Shown: piece after piece, positions 1 through 8,031 of the stretch | Layout of the letters: every line of letters starts with the position of its first letter | Numbering within the stretch: position 1 is the first letter of the stretch | Source: Aurelia coerulea | Lineage: Eukaryota; Cnidaria; Scyphozoa; Semaeostomeae; Ulmaridae | Direction: 5' to 3' | Assembly: GCA_039566865.1 (NCBI GenBank) | Contig: CM076944.1 | Location: 17,134,501-17,198,500, forward strand | DNA length: 64,000 nucleotides | Notes under the pieces: generated by a model | Database searches by the model: none | Told to the model about the DNA's origin: nothing | Seen by the model: only the letters and a program-made list of their open reading frames with translations | Program-made: the position numbers and the translations under genes

Positions 1-465
1 AGAGTTTTGTGGATAACTGCATATTTTTAGGAGAATTATTTATAGTTTTGAGAAGCCTTTGTGGGTGTTTTTCTTTGCGAGAATAATTCGTGTTCGTTTC
101 TTGAGCTTCCCCGACCGAAGAACACTCTAGAAAAATTGCAAAGTTCCCCTGAAGATAACGCCAGAAAACTCGCGCATTTTAAGATAAAGAATAACCGAAA
201 CTTGATGAAACGTTTATGCTTTGTTAACTATAGTATTAACAGCAGAAATATTAGTGATTGAAATTATTACAAAATAGCTAGTGCAGGTTTTTTGCGTAAA
301 ACAGTCTCACAAAATCAATCGACCGACCAAGTTTCGGTCGAATTCTCGTACATTAGTTTTGTCCTCGTTTTCACATATCTTTTTTATGAGTCGTAGATTG
401 AGCGAAAAGGTTAAAGTCAAAAATATAAAAAACGAGCGAAATTTACGACGAATTGTAATCAGTCT
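1..465. other. Unassigned AT-rich stretch
   Basis: I see no recognisable gene. Short open frames are present, but none shows a known motif or compositional sign of coding. The LINE fragment to the right loses similarity at about 466. Confidence 0.4.
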
Positions 466-652
466 AAGGTAGATTATGAAGAGAAGGGGGCCAAGACAGG
501 AACCTTGGGGAATGCCACATGTAACTGTCCTAGGCCTTGATTCATAACCGTTGGCGGCACAGTACTGCTTTCTGTTTTCAATGTATGATTTAAACCAGTC
601 TCCGGAAAGTTCTCGAATACCGTATTTCCTCAATTTTTCTAACAAAATCTTA
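466..652 (-). pseudogene. LINE reverse transcriptase remnant, distal piece
   Basis: The minus strand encodes part of a non-LTR retrotransposon reverse transcriptase of the CR1/L2/Jockey-like, apurinic-endonuclease-type group. WFKSYIENRKQYC is followed by the motif-B signature GIPQGSCLGPLLFIIYL. Similarity stops at about 466, just before the catalytic YADD motif would be expected, so the element is truncated here. It is the continuation of the pieces at 4226-4380 and 4659-4880: a Harbinger transposon (653-4222) entered at TTA and a SINE (4389-4650) entered upstream. Reading across the Harbinger site with one TTA copy gives an uninterrupted VDHKILLEKLRKYG, which shows the pieces were one gene. 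No function remains. Confidence 0.85.
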
Positions 653-940
653 AGGCTTGGCCAAACTGGGCAACATTGTCGGGCAACACGGATAAAACGC
701 AAATGTTGCTCAAATGTTGCCCAGTTTGGCCACTTTGTCGGCCGACAAATTCATCAGAAAATTTGTTGCCGAAATGTTCAAACATGCTGAAACATTTTTT
801 GGCAACATTTGTCGTTCAGTTCGATGTTTCCCAGTTTGGCCACAATGTTGGGCAACAATTCAACTTAATTTCCCAAATGGAAGAAGTCATCATGCGCAGT
901 GTTATAGTGCGCAAGCGCAACAGGGCACAATTCAAACAAA

Positions 941-1990
941 ATGGCCGCTTCAAGTTTTGAAGTTGAAGTTGAAGTTGATGGTACTTGTAAAGAAGGGGAA
1001 GAGAATGATGGAGATGACAGAGGGACAATAGTTCTTCAAGAATTAGTTAGGAAATACAGAAAGAACAAAAAGTTGTCAGAAAGAAGGACAAGTTCAAATG
1101 GGCAGAGTACATCCAAAACAGGCCAAACAAATGCTACTACTAGTGGGCCTAGCACTAGTGCTGATGCTAGACCCAAGAGTGCTAAAAGCGAGACTGGTGG
1201 TAACAGTGCTGCAATGTCAAAACCATTTAAGCCTCTGTGGTGGACAGATGACAGCATTTATAGGCTAATAGAGCTGTGCGAAGTGAGAAGCTGCATCTGG
1301 GATATAGACAATGCTGATTACCACAATCGCGATATGAAGTCTCGAGCATTCCAAGAAATTGCTGATGAGCTAGGAATGGAAAAAAAATTATTGCCAGGGG
1401 AAATGGAAAAATCTTTGCAGTCAGTATGGCCGAGAAAGAAACAACCTGCGAAAAACAAAGTCGAGACAAGGGACTGATGAGTTGTATAAGTGCACTTGGA
1501 GGTATTTTGATGCGCTTTCATTTCTCTCTGCAAATTTTCAAGTGGGGAAAAGTACTGATACTATAAATGATGGTGGTGAGAATTATACGAATGGATCTCA
1601 GGAAAGTAGTTGTGATGTTCCTTGTCAATCAACAAGTCAAAAACGTAAAAGAACATCAAAGCAAGAGGAACAAAATCTGAAGACAGAAATTTTGAAGAGA
1701 GCAGTGAACGTTTTATCATCTTCAGCTGATGAAAAACAGACAAAAACCGCAGGAGAGCACTTTGGTAGCCATTAATGGATTTTCAGCTCGCAAGAGGGCA
1801 TTGGCTGAAAAGAAAATTTCAGATGTATTATTTGAAGTAGAAATGCTCGAAGATCAAATATCAAGACCTTCCAATTTTCAATTTGGCAATACAAGGGCAA
1901 ACTGTCCCAACACTGCAAATGACTCGGGTGCATACAAAACTGGTGGAGATTACTATCAAAACTTAATGCATAACTATCCTGATAGCTTTT
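941..1990 (+). pseudogene. Harbinger-associated MADF (Myb/SANT-like) DNA-binding protein, frameshifted
   Basis: This is the accessory protein of the Harbinger element, expected to bind DNA and help bring the transposase to the element ends. The first frame starts at ATG 941 and runs 178 codons. It has an acidic and Ser/Thr-rich N-terminus, then a MADF-like region from about residue 107 (RLIELCEVRSCIWD, FQEIADELGM). The domain then continues in another frame near 1470-1540 (ELYKCTWRYFDALSFL) and the C-terminal part in a third frame (1750-1990, with ARKRALAEKKISDVLFEVEM). The frames are 941-1477, about 1470-1775 and about 1740-1990. Either two frameshifts or unrecognised small introns explain this; I favour frameshifts because no clean splice pair is obvious. 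The last frame ends in TAA near 1990. Confidence 0.75.
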
Positions 1991-1999
1991 AATTTTTGG

Positions 2000-2259
2000 G
2001 CATGTGACATATTTGATTAGCACTATTTGGGACTTTCAAAAACTTCTTTTCTACTATGTTAAAGTTGGAGCTGTGGTTATAAAACAATTTGGTTAATGGG
2101 ATGAAATTTTTCACCTTTCGAACGATGGAATCTTATAGTGGCCCATTGTCTTGCCTTTGTGTTGATATATTTATTATTAACAGTGCAAAAGTGCACTTGT
2201 ACTTTTGCCCACTGAATTCATATTTGCTGCCGATGACGCTTAGAAGCAAAGTATCTGTA
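2000..2259. other. Non-coding spacer in the Harbinger element
   Basis: This AT-rich sequence lies between the 3' end of the MADF gene and a MITE-like repeat. It holds no supported gene. Confidence 0.4.
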
Positions 2260-2632
2260 CATGTATTTTCTTTATAAGAAACTGCCCATAAGAAACTCAA
2301 CTCTCAGATCGCCAAAAAAAGAAACTCCAGTACTGGGAGAATATAGGGTAAGAAACTATTTACTTTGATTAAGGCAATCCTTGGCATATTGTTACTTTAC
2401 TTTCATTTGCTTCCTGTATCATATTACTCCTAAGGTACTTGTTTAATGTCTAAACATTGGACAGGCTTAAAAAATTCTTTTTTGAAATGTTCACAAGAGC
2501 ACAGGTAGTGAACATGAAGATTGCTATGGAACCTCTAAGAAACTCATGAGAAACTCTGAGTACTCAAAATCTGATAATTTTAAGAAACTTTCAGTACTGG
2601 CCCAAATTCTTAGTTTCTCATAAAAAAATGTG
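2260..2632. repeat. MITE-like repeat with TTATAAGAAACT ends
   Basis: The left end (TTTATAAGAAACTGC near 2271) and right end (AGTTTCTCATAAAAAAA near 2611) form a short imperfect inverted repeat, and TA abuts both sides (2258-2259 and 2633-2634). Homologous copies lie at about 20205-20300 and 54636-54885. They share the body from the CAGATYGC box through GAAATGTTCACAAG, although the 20.2-kb copy is partial. The family is dispersed and non-coding. The TA duplication suggests a Tc1/mariner-type origin, but I cannot identify an autonomous partner. Confidence 0.55.
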
Positions 2633-2787
2633 TATTTGTAGCAAGGTATTTATCAATACCAACACTAATAGGTATGCAAAAAATTGATACTAATACTTTA
2701 TTTCTATATCTACACAAGGAAGTTAATTTTTGACAATTTATCAAGGTACTGCACTGTTTATACAACATCCATGTACGAGTTCCACTG

Positions 2788-4017
2788 TCAAGGTACAGCT
2801 CCTTCATTAAAAAAGTATTCTTTAAATGTTTCTCTTATTTCTTTTGCCTCCAGAGATGCATTATTTCCGGACCTTGTCACATTGAAGTTTCTCAGATAAT
2901 CTGATTGTCTTTCATCGCGCCAATCTCCTGGTACAATAGTTCCATCTGGGGCAATTTGGTCCACGAGTCCAACAGGACAGTATGCTGTTATTGACTGACT
3001 CTTTCTCAAATAGTTATGCAAGCTCAATGTTGCAAGGACTATTAATTTTGCTGCAGTAGGCCCCACCTGCATTGCTGAGTAATAAACCCTCCACCGATTT
3101 GCCAAAATACCAAATGTGTTATCGGAAATTCGCCTTGCTCTGGAGAGCCTGTAGTTGAATACTCTTTGGTCAATATTTAGACCTCGTTGGGGATATGGTT
3201 TCATTAGAAATGGCTTAAGGGCAAATGCATCATCAGCAACAAATACGTAAGGTACTGGTATGATGCCCTGCATAAGACAGGTTGGTTCTGGCAAGCATAT
3301 GGATCCATCAGCCATTCCTGAAAGGAGTGAACATTTGCTCCAAACTCCACCATCAGAAACACGCCCATTTGCTCCAACATCTGCATATATGATTTCGTAA
3401 TCTGGGCCACAAACTGCAAGCAAGACAATAGAGTGTGTCTTTTGTAATTGTAAAACCGTGAGCCTGCATTGTTTGGGCATTTCATGCTTGCCATCTATGG
3501 CACCAATACAATTAGGGAAATTCCACTTCTCTCCGAAGTCAGTCGCCACTGAACGCCAATCAGACTCTGACTGGGGAAGATTTAAAAAATCGGGAGCAAG
3601 GACTTGGTGCATAGCGTTGCAAACATCCTTAATTATATAAGAAATTGCAGCTCTGCTAATTCTGAACTGAAAATGTAGTGATCGAAAAGTATCACCTGTG
3701 GCAAGATATCTTATTGTAAGTGCAAGGCGTTCTACTGGGCTAATAGGCTTTCCAAAGTTGTTAGTTTGTTTGGAAATATGCGGCTCGATCATTTGAGGTA
3801 TCTCTCCGAATTGCTCTTTTTTCATTCTCATCATTTCCCTGTATCCACGTGTATCTTCAATCCCTAGCTCTTGAACAAGGTTGAATATCCCTAGGCTTCC
3901 CCGTCTTCGAATCCATGCCCTGGTTTTGCTCCCCTTTTTCCAACTTTCATCTTCATCTAAAGCATCTAAAGCATCTAATAACAGCAAGCAAGCTGCAGCT
4001 CTTTTTCGTTCGGCCAT
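2788..4017 (-). CDS. HARBI1-like DDE transposase of PIF/Harbinger
   Basis: The 409-codon frame starts at an ATG 205 bp inside the right inverted repeat. The length fits the HARBI1/PIF transposase family. Visible landmarks are a helix-turn-helix-like N-terminal half, GAIDGKH with the first catalytic Asp (about residue 175), YADVGANG (about 211-217), ADDAFAL with the second Asp (about 262) and NTFGILANRWRV (about 300-311). Two oddities suggest decay. The position normally occupied by the catalytic Glu before N-x-F-G is Asp (residue 299, codon 3121-3123). Residues about 179-192 are read in a shifted frame: the family-like sequence CPNNAGSRFYNYK is present in the adjacent frame of the same DNA, so two compensating indels flank it. 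The protein would excise and reinsert the element with its MADF partner. Confidence 0.9.
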   Translation of the reverse strand: MAERKRAAACLLLLDALDALDEDESWKKGSKTRAWIRRRGSLGIFNLVQELGIEDTRGYREMMRMKKEQFGEIPQMIEPHISKQTNNFGKPISPVERLALTIRYLATGDTFRSLHFQFRISRAAISYIIKDVCNAMHQVLAPDFLNLPQSESDWRSVATDFGEKWNFPNCIGAIDGKHEMPKQCRLTVLQLQKTHSIVLLAVCGPDYEIIYADVGANGRVSDGGVWSKCSLLSGMADGSICLPEPTCLMQGIIPVPYVFVADDAFALKPFLMKPYPQRGLNIDQRVFNYRLSRARRISDNTFGILANRWRVYYSAMQVGPTAAKLIVLATLSLHNYLRKSQSITAYCPVGLVDQIAPDGTIVPGDWRDERQSDYLRNFNVTRSGNNASLEAKEIRETFKEYFFNEGAVP

Positions 4018-4225
4018 ATTTTAGCTAAATTTTGCGTTGAAAGACAATATGGCGCGGTATACCACCTTCAAATAAAATTTGGCGCGCTTTTTTACAACAA
4101 CAGCAACGATATGCTGCACGACCATGTTGCCCAGTTTGGCCACAATGTTTCGACTACATGAAAATGAAAAAAAATTCAAGCAACATTGTCGGGCAACAAT
4201 GTTGCCCAGTTTGGCCCAAGCTTTA

Positions 4226-4380
4226 TGGTCAACAGTATCGAAAGCCTTTTTGAGATCTAGGAATATTGCTAAATTAAAGTGCTTGAGGTCAATATTCTCA
4301 TACCAATAGTCAGTACTATCAATCAATGATGTTATTGTTGAACAAAGTTTTTTAAAAGCTGATTGACTCATTGTCATAAC
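4226..4380 (-). pseudogene. LINE reverse transcriptase remnant, middle piece
   Basis: On the minus strand this encodes SAFKKLCSTITSLI and then FLDLKKAFDTVDHK, which is reverse transcriptase motif A of an apurinic-endonuclease-type LINE. It is bounded by the Harbinger element on the left and by the left target duplication of a SINE at 4381-4388 on the right. Against the upstream piece (4659-4880) there is a one-base frame slip near the SINE junction, so the LINE was probably already decaying or slipped after insertion. Confidence 0.85.
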
Positions 4381-4388
4381 CTTGCTTT

Positions 4389-4650
4389 ACGCGGGTGAGT
4401 GGCCGAGTGGCTTAAACAGTTTCCGTCAGGTGACTGAAGTTAAGCTCGGTCGAGTGAGGTCAAACTCCGGATGGGTGACCTCTGAGGCCTGACCTCGCAA
4501 CTCACCTCGCGCCGTCCTTCGGAAGGGACGTTAAACTAGGGGTCCCATGCCTGGATGCGGCATGCATAGTGGGCCTAAATTAGCTTTAAATAGCTAGAAA
4601 CCCTATCAGCCCACTTAAAAAAAAAAGAAATAAAAAATAAATTACTACTG
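4389..4650 (+). mobile_element. SINE with tRNA-like A box and 5S rRNA-like promoter
   Basis: The 262-bp insert is flanked by an exact 8-bp duplication, CTTGCTTT, at 4381-4388 and 4651-4658. The head has TGGCCGAGTGGCTTAA, like the A-box region of class II tRNAs. It is followed by GAAGTTAAGC, GGTCGAG and CGGATGGGTGACC in the order and spacing of the 5S rRNA internal control region. The tail has a hairpin around CGTCCTTCGGAAGGGACG and ends in an A-rich run (4617-4640). This matches a polymerase III SINE that combines tRNA-like and 5S-like promoter parts. It carries no coding frame and would be mobilised by a LINE. It sits inside a LINE reverse transcriptase. Confidence 0.8.
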
Positions 4651-4658
4651 CTTGCTTT

Positions 4659-4880
4659 GAGATATTCGTAAACTTGATCATGTACAATCCCTTCAAGGAT
4701 TCTCGAGAACACAGAGATCACCGAGATAGGCCTATAGTTGTTAGCCTCACTTTTAGAACCTGATTTGAAAATGGGGGTGACCTTCGCCAGTTTCCAGATG
4801 TCAGGGAAAATACCCTTCCGTAAAGAAGAATTGAAAACCATTAAATGAATGGATCTTGTTAGTGATGTCGTTTCTGATGG
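4659..4880 (-). pseudogene. LINE reverse transcriptase remnant, proximal piece
   Basis: The minus strand encodes FNSSLRKGIFPDIWKLAKVT, then IFKSGSKSEANNYRPISV and FSRILEGIVHDQVYEYL. These are the first conserved blocks of a non-LTR reverse transcriptase. The coding frame runs into the right target duplication of the SINE and resumes beyond it at 4380. Its 5' end abuts an unrelated element fragment at about 4880, so this copy is truncated on both sides. Confidence 0.85.
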
Positions 4881-5139
4881 ATTTAACGACATTCTTTGTA
4901 CTATTAAAGGTGTCATACTGCTTACTCTTATCACTGGAAACTTGCGCCAAGTGATTTATGTCGTGATTGCAAGAATTTTTCAAGCACTGTCTCATGACTA
5001 CTTGGCACTGTTTGAATTTAGTGCTAATGTCCACAATATTAAGACCAAACTGACTATTTGTCAACATGACGATGGACAATGTCCCAGATGCAGGGATTTC
5101 TAACCATCTACGAAGGTAGTTGTGAGCAAGAGCGTCCAA
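4880..5139 (-). pseudogene. Fragment of a second retroelement protein
   Basis: This frame contains HNYLRRWLEIPASGTLS and NSQFGLNIVDISTKFKQCQ. It resembles a segment I associate with the region C-terminal to reverse transcriptase in some invertebrate LINE polyproteins. The assignment rests on pattern memory only. The segment reads into the neighbouring reverse transcriptase piece in a different frame, so the junction near 4880 joins two elements. No start codon of its own is convincing. Confidence 0.4.
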
Positions 5140-5268
5140 ATTGTTGATGATCCATGTTTGGTCGATATCAGCTTGACAATTTGCTCATTAGATATTGAGA
5201 ATAGAGCCATACCTTATTTTTTGGATGAAGAGGTAGACTATTGATCCTGTCCATGATTTGTGTCGTAA

Positions 5269-5332
<64 letters not shown>

Positions 5333-5334
<2 letters not shown>

Positions 5335-5358
5335 GAAGAAGATTTTATATCGAAACGT
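5333..5358 (+). ncRNA. Hammerhead-like core in a PLE 3' end
   Basis: CTGAAGA is followed by one A, a short GAT/ATC stem and GAAA, the order of the hammerhead ribozyme core. One extra A stands between the core and helix II compared with the canonical form. Confidence 0.35.
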
Positions 5359-5399
5359 TTTTGCGACATCCAACAGTTTTTGTTTTTATAATAATAATG

Positions 5400-5462
<63 letters not shown>

Positions 5463-5464
<2 letters not shown>

Positions 5465-5488
5465 GAAGAAGATTTTATATCGAAACGT
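5463..5488 (+). ncRNA. Hammerhead-like core, second array copy
   Basis: This is the same core as at 5333-5358 inside the second 58-bp unit. The two units differ by a single base downstream (CAACAG versus CAACAA). Confidence 0.35.
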
Positions 5489-5516
5489 TTTTGCGACATC
5501 CAACAATTTTTGTTTT

Positions 5517-5602
<86 letters not shown>

Positions 5603-5621
5603 CAACTGTTAGAATCTTGAA

Positions 5622-5648
5622 CGTTTCGATTAAAAATCTTCGTCAGCA
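5622..5648 (-). ncRNA. Hammerhead-like core, PLE copy 1
   Basis: On minus the order is CTGACGA, A, a GATT/AATC stem, then GAAAC. The stem differs from the copies at 5333 and 13754 but still pairs, and is one base pair longer. Confidence 0.35.
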
Positions 5649-6021
5649 CTACTTTCTAAAGGACAACCGAGAATTTATACTACGTGATAAACAAGGCAAG
5701 GTAAAACTAAAGATAAAGATAAAGTAAAATTGCATTTTTACTAAAAAAAGAACCCTATTCCCAGGAAACATGACTACCCCCGAAATTAAAACCAAGTGGG
5801 AATGAAAATCACGTTTTGTTCCAAACTGTTTTTAGCGTAAACAAGAAAATGAAATGGTTGGCACATATTAGCAAATGTTCACCCTGGAGGATCAAAATAG
5901 TCACAGACCAAACCTCCAAGGGATCCAGCCGGCAACCCCACGACCTTCCCATCTAACCTTTCAATGATTCGCAAATTGCTGAATCCTGAATGGCTTGATA
6001 GGGGATTCCACCCTAACACCA

Positions 6022-6037
6022 CATGCAAAAAAACATG
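6022..6037 (-). other. Conserved PLE 3'UTR hairpin, copy 1
   Basis: CATGCAAAAAAACATG folds as a 4-bp stem. It occupies the position of the 16-nt hairpins at 7952-7967, 13321-13336 and 26415-26430 next to a conserved GATAGGGGATTCCACCC block. Compared with those copies, a G-C pair has become A-T through paired changes. Confidence 0.5.
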
Positions 6038-6106
6038 AAGCCAAATAGGAAGACCATAGAGCACCGCCAGCAAAACCCCCAGAGACATCAGATACAATGG
6101 CAGGAA

Positions 6107-7395
6107 TTAGGCCACGCCACACGCAAACATATCGAGTTCTACATCTGCAGCCCGTTCATTCAAACCCTTAGGTAAAAAAGTTCCCAGTCTGTATTGCCAA
6201 AAAAGTTCCTTACGTCGCAATGAAAAGACATCATCAGCCCCATCGATCATTTTAACCCTAACCGTGAATTTACCATTGTGGCTACCCTCAAAGAAATGAC
6301 TGAAAAGTTTGCTTGTGGGATTAATTTACCCCTGCCGAGTGATCCCTCGTTATGTTTGCGTGCGTAAGATCTGAAATATGATTTGTAAACATTGAATCTT
6401 TGCCTAAATTTTGTTTTGATGCTACCTACATACTTTTTGTTGCAAACCTCACATTGTAGCAAATACACTACATTCTCTGAGTTGCAGTTATACCTCCCCG
6501 AAAAATTTTTGAAAGATCGATTTTCGTCCGAGTTTTCAAAATTATCCCCATCAGTTATGACATTGCAGATCTGGCAACTCTTCCTGCCATTGCACCTGTA
6601 GGTACCCTTAACCAACGGAGTCTCACCAACAACTGGCAATTTTGCTCTAACAAGTTCATCTTTAAGACTTTTGGCCTTCCGAAAGGACAAAATTACCTTG
6701 TTTTGGAACAACGCTTTGTGTTCATTATCTACCAAAAGGAGTTTTGAATTTTCTTTTAAAATGCCATAAACTTTGTTGAGAGCTGGATGGTACGTAAGAA
6801 CCAGAGGTATTCTCTTGTCGTCCTTATTTTTAGGTTGCCTATCCAAAAGACTTAAGCGATCGCGGCCGCGAACTGTGCTGATTTTCTCCAGAACCTCATT
6901 TTCATCATAGCCCCTTTTAAACAGCCACCCCTTAAGTTCCCCTACCCTCTCATTAAAAAAGCGATCCTCAGAACAAATCCGCCTAATTTGCAGGGCCTGG
7001 CTATACGGTATACGCTTTTTAGTATGACCAGGATGACATGAGGTACGATGAAGGAGTTGGTGAGTATCCGTTGGCTTAGTAAACAAATCTGTGATTAATC
7101 GATCACCCTCCCTTATCACCAGAACATCGAGAAAATTTATCTTTTCCCTTGACCAATCCGCTGTGAATTTTATCGAAGGGTGGGCTTGGCAAAGGAAGTC
7201 TATAAATCGATGCAATTTCTCTTCACCATGCTGCCAGATTAAGAAAATCTCATCGATATACCACCACCATAACCAAGGTCTATCCGGGGCTTGAGATAAT
7301 AATTTTTCTTCCAATACCGCCATAAAAAGAATCGCATAAGATGGAGCGCATTTTGTACATATAGCTGTACCCCTCAACTGATGATAAAATTCACC

Positions 7396-7398
<3 letters not shown>
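6107..7398 (-). pseudogene. PLE reverse transcriptase/GIY-YIG fragment with YIDE active site
   Basis: This is the C-terminal half of a Penelope-like polyprotein, which would copy element RNA and cut target DNA. The frame begins in the palm domain (GEFYHQLRGTAICTKCAPS), contains the active-site segment as YIDEIFLIW and continues through the conserved TDTHQLLHRTSCHPGHTKK block. It ends with a GIY-YIG nuclease region (VVYLLQCEVCNKKYVGS, then FRQRFNVYKSYF). The second catalytic Asp of Y-x-D-D is Glu (codon 7249-7251), and the usual G before TKCAPS is C. A frameshift near 6290 separates the last part, which reads on to a TAA near 6107. The (TAA)n tract is translated as a spurious poly-Ile start. 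The copy is most likely inactive. Confidence 0.85.

Positions 7399-7484
<86 letters not shown>
7396..7484. repeat. (TAA)n microsatellite between two PLEs
   Basis: This nearly pure TAA tract of about 88 bp abuts the truncated 5' end of PLE copy 1 on one side and the 3' end of the left arm of the PLE inverted pair on the other. Confidence 0.95.
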
Positions 7485-7488
<4 letters not shown>

Positions 7489-7510
7489 CACAACTGTTTC
7501 AGGGCAGACG

Positions 7511-7532
7511 TTTCGATATAAAATCTTCTTCA
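7511..7532 (-). ncRNA. Hammerhead-like core, left PLE arm
   Basis: This is the reverse complement of the motif at 13754-13776: CTGAAGA, A, GAT/ATC stem, GAAAC. It lies about 30 bp inside the 3' end of the left arm. Confidence 0.35.
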
Positions 7533-7951
7533 GTGTATTTACAATCCTAGACAGCCAAGTATTTATACTAAAATTTACATAAAAATAGTTTCAATACCCT
7601 AGACAAATAAAAGAAAAGAAAAGAATATTATTTTAGAATACTATCAACAAGATAAACATAAAAGAATGTTTTTATATTACATATAGACAAAGCCGCAAAA
7701 AAACAAGGCATGAATTTCTTTCCACAAAACTCCCCAATGACCTTACTCGAAGATGTTTTGCCCCTTTTTTTTGGATTTGAATAGAAAGAAACGATCTCTA
7801 AATCTTATAGACAAGGGACTGAAAGCTCTTCGCGACAACAACTTTTACAACCCGAGACAACAGGCAAGGGATATCGGCCATTGACCCTCCAAAGATTTGC
7901 TTAAATTGCTAAATCCAGGATAGCTCGATAGGGAATTCCACCCCACCACTA

Positions 7952-7967
7952 CGTGTAATTATACACG
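7952..7967 (-). other. Conserved PLE 3'UTR hairpin, left arm
   Basis: CGTGTAATTATACACG is a palindromic 16-nt hairpin beside the GGGAATTCCACCCCACCAC block. It is identical to the right arm. Confidence 0.5.
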
Positions 7968-8031
7968 AAGTCAACAAGCCGACATCCCTGCCATTGTGTT
8001 GCCCAAGGTTTTAAATGCAATGGTATGAGAA

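Larger units (their letters stand above)
653..4222. mobile_element. PIF/Harbinger DNA transposon with two convergent genes
   Basis: The 3,570-bp element is flanked by a TTA duplication at 650-652 and 4223-4225, the three-base TWA-type target of PIF/Harbinger elements. The outer 22 bp are inverted with 19 matches and share GGCCAAACTGGGCAAC. The motif GTTGCCCAGTTTGGCC recurs near both ends (about 660, 717, 829, 4126 and 4199) and may be transposase binding sites. Inside are a MADF-domain gene on plus (941-1990) and the DDE transposase on minus (2788-4017), the usual two-gene plan of the superfamily. A MITE-like repeat (2260-2632) lies between them. The host is a LINE reverse transcriptase whose frame is restored on excision. 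The MADF gene is frameshifted, so this copy is probably not autonomous. Confidence 0.93.
5268..5598. repeat. (TAA)n tracts alternating with PLE 3' ends
   Basis: Three long (TAA)n tracts (about 5268-5331, 5388-5461 and 5519-5598) are separated by two nearly identical segments of about 58 bp (5332-5388 and 5462-5518). Each segment begins CTGAAGAAG, contains CGAAACG and ends in TTTTTGTTTTTAT. The same segment forms the 3' end of PLE copies elsewhere in the window, for example at 24946-25003. The array therefore looks like successive extreme 5' truncations of PLEs landing in the same microsatellite, or a slipped duplication of one such unit. Confidence 0.8.
5600..7398 (-). mobile_element. 5'-truncated Penelope-like element, copy 1
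   Basis: The element runs on the minus strand from a (TAA)n boundary at about 7398, inside the reverse transcriptase, to a 3' end at about 5600 that meets another (TAA)n tract. The 3' untranslated region (5600-6106) contains the conserved hairpin at 6022-6037 and ends with a hammerhead-like motif at 5624-5646. Both flanks are (TAA)n, which suggests insertion into that microsatellite. Confidence 0.85.

Noticed and set aside
61..261. Small protein frame near the left edge
   Set aside because: No domain, no start context and no neighbours to support it.
4801..5139. A single LINE gene running from 5139 through the reverse transcriptase
   Set aside because: The two parts are in different phases and the order of segments does not match one element, so I treat them as adjoining fragments.
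5188..5727. Open frames rich in Ile, Asn, Tyr or Leu over (TAA)n
   Set aside because: They are translations of the microsatellite in different phases and not genes. The same holds for the poly-Asn start of the long frame at 33719-33965.
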